Source of the DNA: Candidatus Aminicenantota bacterium
GTDB taxonomy: Bacteria; Acidobacteriota; Aminicenantia; Aminicenantales; Aminicenantaceae
Direction: 5' to 3'
Length of the DNA stretch: 64,000 nucleotides
NCBI GenBank assembly: GCA_020344415.1
Contig: CP070825.1
Coordinates: forward strand, 2,266,015-2,330,014
The position numbers were made by a program, and so were the translations under genes. Each line of letters opens with the position of its first letter. Within the stretch, counting starts at the first letter, position 1. This document shows, in pieces, positions 59,399 to 64,000 of this stretch. The notes under the pieces were generated by a model. The model made no database searches. It was not told the origin of the DNA and saw nothing but the letters and a program-made list of their open reading frames with translations.

Positions 59399-59642
59399 TT
59401 TTGGAAATTCCTTTGCTCCGTTCAGATTTTTCACGCCATTCCCTCACTGTCTTTCGCGGCGCCTGCGGAACTGCGCACGTTTGTCCTCATCTACCTGAAG
59501 TTATGTCCTCTGTTCGAACAATAGTCCACGTCCTTTATAAAGGCAGTGCTCAATACATCCTCGGCGCCCGACTTTGTCAGGTTCCCTCGAAGGACAGCTC
59601 GGGAAGGCTAAATCTTCAATGTCGCTTTAGGAATTTCCAAAA
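59399..59642. mobile_element. intergenic element with 14-bp perfect inverted ends (family 2)
   Basis: TTTTGGAAATTCCT (59399-59412) is exactly inverted at 59629-59642. The interior shares GCGCCTGCGGAACT, CCTCGGCG, TTCCCTCGAAGGAC and AGGCTAAATCTTCAATGTCG with the element at 44434-44626. A frame of 116 codons overlaps it, but it shows no protein features. It fills most of the 451-bp gap 59296-59746. Confidence 0.7.
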
Positions 59643-59746
59643 CCATTTCGGTTGTCACGGGTTTAGACATGTTTACTCAAAAAACTAAAATTTGAAATAG
59701 AAAGCTATTTAAGTATAATAATTTAAGTATATTAGAGAAGAGCTCC

Positions 59747-60658
59747 ATGAGTGCCGTACTTCAGATTGAAGACCTTCATAAAACCTTCAAGACTGGTTTT
59801 ATCCCCAAAAAAACAAAGATCCTCAAAGGTATTTCTTTGACCGTGGAAGAAGGGGAAATCTTTGGATATCTTGGACCCAACGGTGCAGGAAAGACAACGA
59901 CCCTAAAATGTATTCTGGGCCTTCTTTTCCCTGAGAGAGGAAAAATTGAAATCTTTGGCCATCCCCACCTTCATCTCAAGGCCAAAGAAAATGTGGGCTT
60001 TCTTCCTGAAAATCCTTACTTTTATGATTATCTGACAGCTTTAGAATTCCTCCGCTTCTACAATCATCTATTCCCTGAGAAGAAAAAGGAAGAAAAAATA
60101 ACCAATCTCCTCAATATGGTTGGATTGGAGGAATCGGCAGATCTTCAGCTCCGAAAATTCTCTCGGGGGATGCTGCAGAGGATCGGTCTAGCCCAAGCTC
60201 TTCTCCATGATCCTTCGCTTGTTCTTCTCGACGAGCCTTTGGGAGGCCTCGATCCCTTGGGAAGAAAAGAACTACGGGATATCATCGTCCGTCTTAAAGG
60301 GGAAGGAAAGACTGTTTTTCTCTCATCCCATATTCTTCAGGACATTGAGATGATATGCGATCGTGTTGCGATCATTGTCAATGGACAGATCATCAATCAA
60401 GGAGCTCTTCGTGATCTGATCTCAGAAAAAATACTGTTTACAGAAATCACACTCTCCGGTCTCTCCCTGAAAGAACTTGAAATATCAGGAGAATGTGTCT
60501 CAGACCAGGGAGGAATGATACTGCTCAAGGTCTTTGATGAAGTGAATGTGGACAAAGTCCTCGAGTTTGTCCAGTCCAAGAAAGGGAAAATCCACTCCCT
60601 TATCCCTAGGACTGAAACTCTAGAAGACCTTTTTGTAGAAATGGTCAAGCAAAGATGA
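59747..60658 (+). CDS. ABC transporter ATP-binding protein (ABC-2 exporter type)
   Basis: A 303-residue ATPase with Walker A GPNGAGKTTTLK, a signature reading FSRGMLQRIGLAQAL in place of LSGGQ, Walker B LVLLDEPLGGLDP and LSSHILQDIEMICDR with the H-loop His. The C-terminal 80 residues are the usual extension of drug- or polymer-type exporters. Stop overlaps the permease start by four bases. First gene of an operon of five with TPR and prepilin peptidase genes. Confidence 0.92.
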   Translation: MSAVLQIEDLHKTFKTGFIPKKTKILKGISLTVEEGEIFGYLGPNGAGKTTTLKCILGLLFPERGKIEIFGHPHLHLKAKENVGFLPENPYFYDYLTALEFLRFYNHLFPEKKKEEKITNLLNMVGLEESADLQLRKFSRGMLQRIGLAQALLHDPSLVLLDEPLGGLDPLGRKELRDIIVRLKGEGKTVFLSSHILQDIEMICDRVAIIVNGQIINQGALRDLISEKILFTEITLSGLSLKELEISGECVSDQGGMILLKVFDEVNVDKVLEFVQSKKGKIHSLIPRTETLEDLFVEMVKQR

Positions 60659-61419
60659 AAATTCGAGCCATTGCTCTAAACACTTTCAAGGAAACAATCA
60701 GAGATAGGATCCTTTATCTTCTTCTCTTTTTCGCCGCCATCTTCATTATCTTTTCCAGGCTGCTGGCCCTCCTTACGGTAGGAGACAGGGTTAAAATCAT
60801 CAAAGACGTAGGACTCTCCTCCCTCTCTCTCTTTGGAGCTTTAATGGCCATCCTGATGGGGACAGGCCTTGTCTACAAAGAAATCGATAAAAAAACAATC
60901 TACACCCTTCTCTCTAAGCCTATCCACCGGTATCAATTTGTTTTAGGTAAATTTTTTGGTCTCGTTTTAACCCTTTTTCTTATGCTCCTGTCGATGAGCC
61001 TAATCTATTTAATCGTAGTTTTTCTCCATACATTCCAGATTGAATGGAAGATGCTCATCGCCATATTCTTTATCTTTGTGGAGCTTCTCCTCATAACGTC
61101 AGTAGCCATCCTCTTCTCTTGCTTCTCGACACCAATCCTGAGTTCGATCTTCTCCCTCTCTTTTTATCTTATCGGTCATGTGTCTTGGGGACTGGAGACA
61201 CTCATCCAAAAAATCCAGCCCGGCTTCGGCAAAACTTTAGCTCAAATCCTTTACACTTTTCTCCCTGACCTGGAAAATTTCAATTTCAAAACAGAAATCG
61301 TCCACAATCTTCCCATTCCCTCGAATGTCTATTTTTTCTCAATCCTATACGGGATATTCTATGCTCTTTTTATGCTTGTGCTAGCGATGCTAGTGTTCAG
61401 AAGAAGAGATTTTATTTAA
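60655..61419 (+). CDS. ABC-2 type permease
   Basis: A 254-residue membrane protein with about six hydrophobic helices (LYLLLFFAAIFIIFSRLLAL, LSLFGALMAILMGTGLVYKE, and others) and the KKTIYTLLSKPIHRYQFVLG stretch typical of ABC-2 permeases. It pairs with the preceding ATPase for export of an unknown substrate; the setting with prepilin peptidase suggests pili or another surface structure. Starts ATG overlapping the ATPase stop. Confidence 0.87.
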   Translation: MKIRAIALNTFKETIRDRILYLLLFFAAIFIIFSRLLALLTVGDRVKIIKDVGLSSLSLFGALMAILMGTGLVYKEIDKKTIYTLLSKPIHRYQFVLGKFFGLVLTLFLMLLSMSLIYLIVVFLHTFQIEWKMLIAIFFIFVELLLITSVAILFSCFSTPILSSIFSLSFYLIGHVSWGLETLIQKIQPGFGKTLAQILYTFLPDLENFNFKTEIVHNLPIPSNVYFFSILYGIFYALFMLVLAMLVFRRRDFI

Positions 61420-61424
61420 GAATA

Positions 61425-62288
61425 ATGAAAATAAACCTTTTTGGGGCTAAGGGCTTGAGTGCTGTATTCCTTGCCTTCTTGCTCATCCTAACCTGTGGCG
61501 TCTTTATGGGCCTTAAGCTCAAAATCGACGATATCACTCGCAATAAAATTCCTGGTGCTTCTATCATCTATGTCCCTTCAGGGAAATACCTAAAATACGG
61601 AACTTTTGGCAACTCCTCTCTCCTGGCCGATCTTGTATATCTCTGGGCCATCCAATACTACAGCACATACACTATTGTCGACAGGTATGAAAACCTGGAC
61701 CACATTTTCTCTATTATAGCCGAACTAGATCCTCGTTATCTCGATCCCTATGAAGTAGGGGCTGTCATTGCCAATTATGAGGCTGAAGATTTGGAACTCG
61801 CACTTAAAATCCTGGATAAAGGATTGGAGAAAAATCCTGACCAATGGATTTTCCCTTATGAAGCCGGTCAATACGCCCGGTTTAGAAAAGAATACAGGCT
61901 GGCTCAAGAATATTTTAAAAAGGCCATGGAGATCGAAGGCGCTCCAGATTTTGTGAAACGTCTGTATGCCGACGCTACCTTCATGTCAGTAGACTATAAA
62001 TCAGCCTGGGAGACCTGGATGGAGATTTACAAGACGGCAGAGGATGATCGAATAAAAAAAATCGCTTCCAACCACCTCTACAGGGTAAAAGCAGCCTTAG
62101 ATATAAGAACTATCAGAAGAGCTATCATTAAATTCCATGAAAAATACGGTCGCAACCCATCGGACCTCTCACGGCTCATACGAGCTGGATTCCTGAAATC
62201 TATCCCCAAAGATCTTGACGGAAAAGAATACGTTTATGACCCCAAGACAGGGAAAGTTGACCCTCCGACAATCCCATGGAAAAGATAA
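61425..62288 (+). CDS. membrane-anchored TPR protein
   Basis: A 287-residue protein with one N-terminal helix (about 9-30, LSAVFLAFLLILTCGVFMG), then TPR-like repeats (ELALKILDKGLEKNPDQW, AQEYFKKAMEIEGAPDF). The C-terminal section YGRNPSDLSRLIRAGFLKSI then DGKEYVYDPKTGKV resembles the end of type II secretion pseudopilins. Together with the ABC genes upstream and the prepilin peptidase, whose start it overlaps by 13 bp, it probably helps pilus or polymer assembly at the membrane. Confidence 0.8.
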   Translation: MKINLFGAKGLSAVFLAFLLILTCGVFMGLKLKIDDITRNKIPGASIIYVPSGKYLKYGTFGNSSLLADLVYLWAIQYYSTYTIVDRYENLDHIFSIIAELDPRYLDPYEVGAVIANYEAEDLELALKILDKGLEKNPDQWIFPYEAGQYARFRKEYRLAQEYFKKAMEIEGAPDFVKRLYADATFMSVDYKSAWETWMEIYKTAEDDRIKKIASNHLYRVKAALDIRTIRRAIIKFHEKYGRNPSDLSRLIRAGFLKSIPKDLDGKEYVYDPKTGKVDPPTIPWKR

Positions 62289-63052
62289 TCTTTATTGTTC
62301 TTTTCGGCCTTGTATGGGGAAGCTTTCTCAATGTTGTGATTTATCGTCTCCCGTCAGGAATGAGCCTCCTTAGACCCCCATCTTCATGTCCCCGTTGTAA
62401 AAAGAATATAAAATTTTATGATAATATTCCCGTCATTTCTTTTCTCCTTCTTAAAGGGAGATGTCGCTTCTGCAAGGAAAAGATTCCCTTTTCTTATCCC
62501 TTAGTAGAGTTTATGGCCCCTGCGAGCTTTCTTCTCCTTTACAGTCAACATTCGCTGAGTTTCTTTTTCTTTGCTTCCTGTCTCTTTGCCAGTGCAATGA
62601 TTGTTCTGGGGATCATCGATTTCTACCATCAAATATTACCCGATGAAATAACACTGCCAGGATTAGTCCTGGCACTGGTCTATTCCCTTTTCAGGCAGGA
62701 TCTCAATCTGACTCAGGCTTTAGTCGGCGCTGTGGCCGGAGCTGGGTTCCTTCTTTTTGTCTATGGAGCTTATTATCTATTGAGGAAGAAAGAGGGCTTA
62801 GGAATGGGTGATGTAACGATGATGTTGTTCATGGGTGCCTATTTAGGTTGGCGCCAGGCCTTCCTTGCTCTGATCTTGGCTTCTTTCGCTGGGGCTATTG
62901 TCGGCATTTTTTTCATCCTGTTTAAAAAGAAGGATTTTCAATACTCTCTTCCCTTTGGGACCTTTCTTTCTCCGGCTGCCTTTGCTGTCCTTCTCTGGGG
63001 TGAGAAGATCATCAAATCCTACTTAAGCCTGTATAAAGATTTGGCTCCTTAG
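62276..63052 (+). CDS. pilD: prepilin peptidase (A24)
   Basis: A 258-residue polytopic membrane protein. The N-terminal domain has two Cys pairs (CPRCKKN...CRFCKEK). Catalytic Asp residues are in IIDFYHQILPD and GMGDVTMMLF, and VWGSFLNVVIYRLPSGMS leads the N-terminal cytoplasmic domain, as in PilD. It cleaves type IV prepilin leaders and may N-methylate the new N-terminus. It probably processes the PilX-like protein at 259-1536 and other prepilins. Starts ATG 62276 inside the TPR gene. Confidence 0.94.
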   Translation: MEKIIFIVLFGLVWGSFLNVVIYRLPSGMSLLRPPSSCPRCKKNIKFYDNIPVISFLLLKGRCRFCKEKIPFSYPLVEFMAPASFLLLYSQHSLSFFFFASCLFASAMIVLGIIDFYHQILPDEITLPGLVLALVYSLFRQDLNLTQALVGAVAGAGFLLFVYGAYYLLRKKEGLGMGDVTMMLFMGAYLGWRQAFLALILASFAGAIVGIFFILFKKKDFQYSLPFGTFLSPAAFAVLLWGEKIIKSYLSLYKDLAP

Positions 63053-63112
63053 CTCGTCCCTCTGGGTCAGGCCTCCACATGGGGGAAGCAAGAAATATTA
63101 AGGGCAGATATC

Positions 63113-64000
63113 ATGAGTGGCATATGTGGAATTGCCAAGGCAGAAAATAGAGAAGGAATCCCCGCTTCTCTTCTTTCTTCTATGTGCCAAACATTGATCC
63201 ATCGAGGTCCAGACGATCAGGGCTCTTTTATCGAAAAGAATATAGCACTAGGGGCAAGGCGCTTGAGTATCATCGACCTCGAGGGCGGCCACCAGCCCTT
63301 AGCAAACGAAGACGGCTCTATATATGTGGTTCATAATGGAGAAATCTATAATTTCCCCGCCCTTCAGACTGAACTTAAATCCAGAGGTCACATTTTCCGA
63401 ACAAAATCGGATACAGAAACCATTGTCCATTGCTACGAAGAGTGGGGAGATGATTTTGTCCAAGAACTTAGAGGAATGTTCGCCTTTGCCCTGTGGGATA
63501 GAAGAGAAGAAAAGCTCATCTTAGTCCGAGACAGGATCGGCATAAAACCACTTTATTACACCCTTCATGAGGACGGGACTCTGATCTTTGCTTCTGAATT
63601 GAAAGCTATCCTCGTCCATCCTAAGGTGAAGCGGGCCTTAGAGCCTCGAGCCCTCGACCTCTTCTTAACTCTCGAGTATATCCCTTCGCCTCTTTCCATC
63701 TTTAAAAACATTCATAAGCTTCCTGCAGGATGTATCCTTATCTATAAGAGAGGTAAAACCCAGATAAAAAAGTATTGGGATATTAAACAGGAGTCGAAAA
63801 CATCGGAAAAAATATCAAAGGCCACTCTCGTTTCTATAACAGACAAGCTTTACTCTCTTCTTAAAGAATCTGTCCAATTAAGGCTGATCAGCGATGTTCC
63901 CTTGGGTGCTTTTTTAAGCGGCGGCATCGACTCCTCCTCAATTGTTGGCTTGATGAGTGAGCTAAGGATATCTCCTCTAAGAACATTTTCCATCGGCTTC
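63113..64000 (+). CDS. asnB: asparagine synthase (glutamine-hydrolysing), N-terminal portion
   Basis: An open frame of 296 codons runs from ATG 63113 to the window edge with no stop. It begins MSGICGIAKAEN, a class II glutamine amidotransferase domain (LIHRGPDDQGSF, ARRLSIIDLEGGHQPL, YVVHNGEIYNF), and reaches the PP-loop of the synthetase domain, FLSGGIDSSSIVG. It makes asparagine from aspartate, ATP and glutamine, or a related amide. The nucleophile Cys is at position 5, not directly after the initiator Met, which is unusual. GGGCAGATATC upstream is a weak ribosome binding site. Confidence 0.9.
   Translation, partial: MSGICGIAKAENREGIPASLLSSMCQTLIHRGPDDQGSFIEKNIALGARRLSIIDLEGGHQPLANEDGSIYVVHNGEIYNFPALQTELKSRGHIFRTKSDTETIVHCYEEWGDDFVQELRGMFAFALWDRREEKLILVRDRIGIKPLYYTLHEDGTLIFASELKAILVHPKVKRALEPRALDLFLTLEYIPSPLSIFKNIHKLPAGCILIYKRGKTQIKKYWDIKQESKTSEKISKATLVSITDKLYSLLKESVQLRLISDVPLGAFLSGGIDSSSIVGLMSELRISPLRTFSIGF

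Noticed and set aside
59338-59688. 116-codon frame over the family 2 element
   Set aside because: The frame follows the element's inverted ends and shows no protein features; the element is better described as non-coding.
1-64000. tRNA, rRNA, tmRNA, RNase P and SRP RNA genes
   Set aside because: Reading both strands I found no cloverleaf with a GTTCRANYC T-arm in an intergenic gap and none of the conserved rRNA or RNase P cores; the few GTTCGA hits are inside coding sequence or repeats.

Overview
The window looks like a chromosomal segment of an AT-rich, Gram-negative, probably anaerobic or microaerophilic bacterium. FadL-type and porin-like outer-membrane barrels, Lol-like transport parts and lipoprotein signals point to two membranes. 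An oxygen-independent class III ribonucleotide reductase (nrdD/nrdG), many secreted amidohydrolases and peptidases, and small families such as DUF6599, DUF6132 and a MEMO-type protein fit Candidatus Aminicenantes (OP8) or a relative. That taxonomic guess is inference from gene content; there is no rRNA or other marker here. I see no tRNA, rRNA, CRISPR array, prophage or complete transposase gene.

Layout. 1-1536: end of a pilin-like gene and a PilX-like minor pilin. 1592-9668 (minus strand): class V aminotransferase, DUF6599 plus DUF362 pair, a DUF89 phosphatase and Nudix pair with overlapping reading frames, a secreted nitroreductase fusion, and a transglutaminase-like protein. 10087-11556: a PLP fold-type II enzyme with its own promoter. 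11844-17607: a regulatory block made of two minus-strand operons, each with a sigma-54 type promoter: CheY-like receiver plus Fis-type regulator, and peptide-binding protein, sensor kinase and NtrC-type activator. 17766-20306: ferritin-like protein, creatininase family, GNAT acyltransferase. 20752-25597: PHP-domain protein followed by three lipid-metabolism genes. 25679-27166: secreted amidohydrolase. 27268-32372: porin-like protein, ABC ATPase, two FtsX-type permeases and a LolA-like protein, tightly overlapping.

32575-36649: a truncated sigma-like ORF, a degenerate HD-domain membrane protein, SppA, OsmC and a TrmJ-like methyltransferase. 36769-40430: nrdD, glutaredoxin-like, nrdG, dut and a previously easily missed 59-residue membrane protein, behind a promoter region carrying two palindromes 32 bp apart. 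40786-48745: YjbQ, HAD hydrolase, MFS transporter, a lipoprotein-like protein, a FecR/DUF6600 protein with a serine/arginine-rich tail, a small conserved protein and a FadL-type barrel. 49003-49130: a strong promoter followed by a closed stem, a candidate non-coding RNA. 49315-56025: secreted unknown, free methionine-R-sulfoxide reductase, M20 and M64 peptidases, agmatinase-like protein and a MEMO family protein with an N-terminal PqqD-like region. 56370-59295: metallophosphoesterase, tandem ferritin-like protein and flavin reductase. 59747-63052: ABC exporter, TPR protein and prepilin peptidase in one operon. The window ends inside an asparagine synthase gene.

Two dispersed intergenic repeat families thread through the window. 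One has arms beginning GGGGACA or GGGTCAG and looks like REP or MITE elements of the kind moved by REP-associated tyrosine transposases. The other (near 44434, 57479 and 59399) has inverted ends that match within each copy but differ between copies, around a shared core. The signalling block, the nrd operator pair, the candidate RNA and the second repeat family are the most worthwhile targets.
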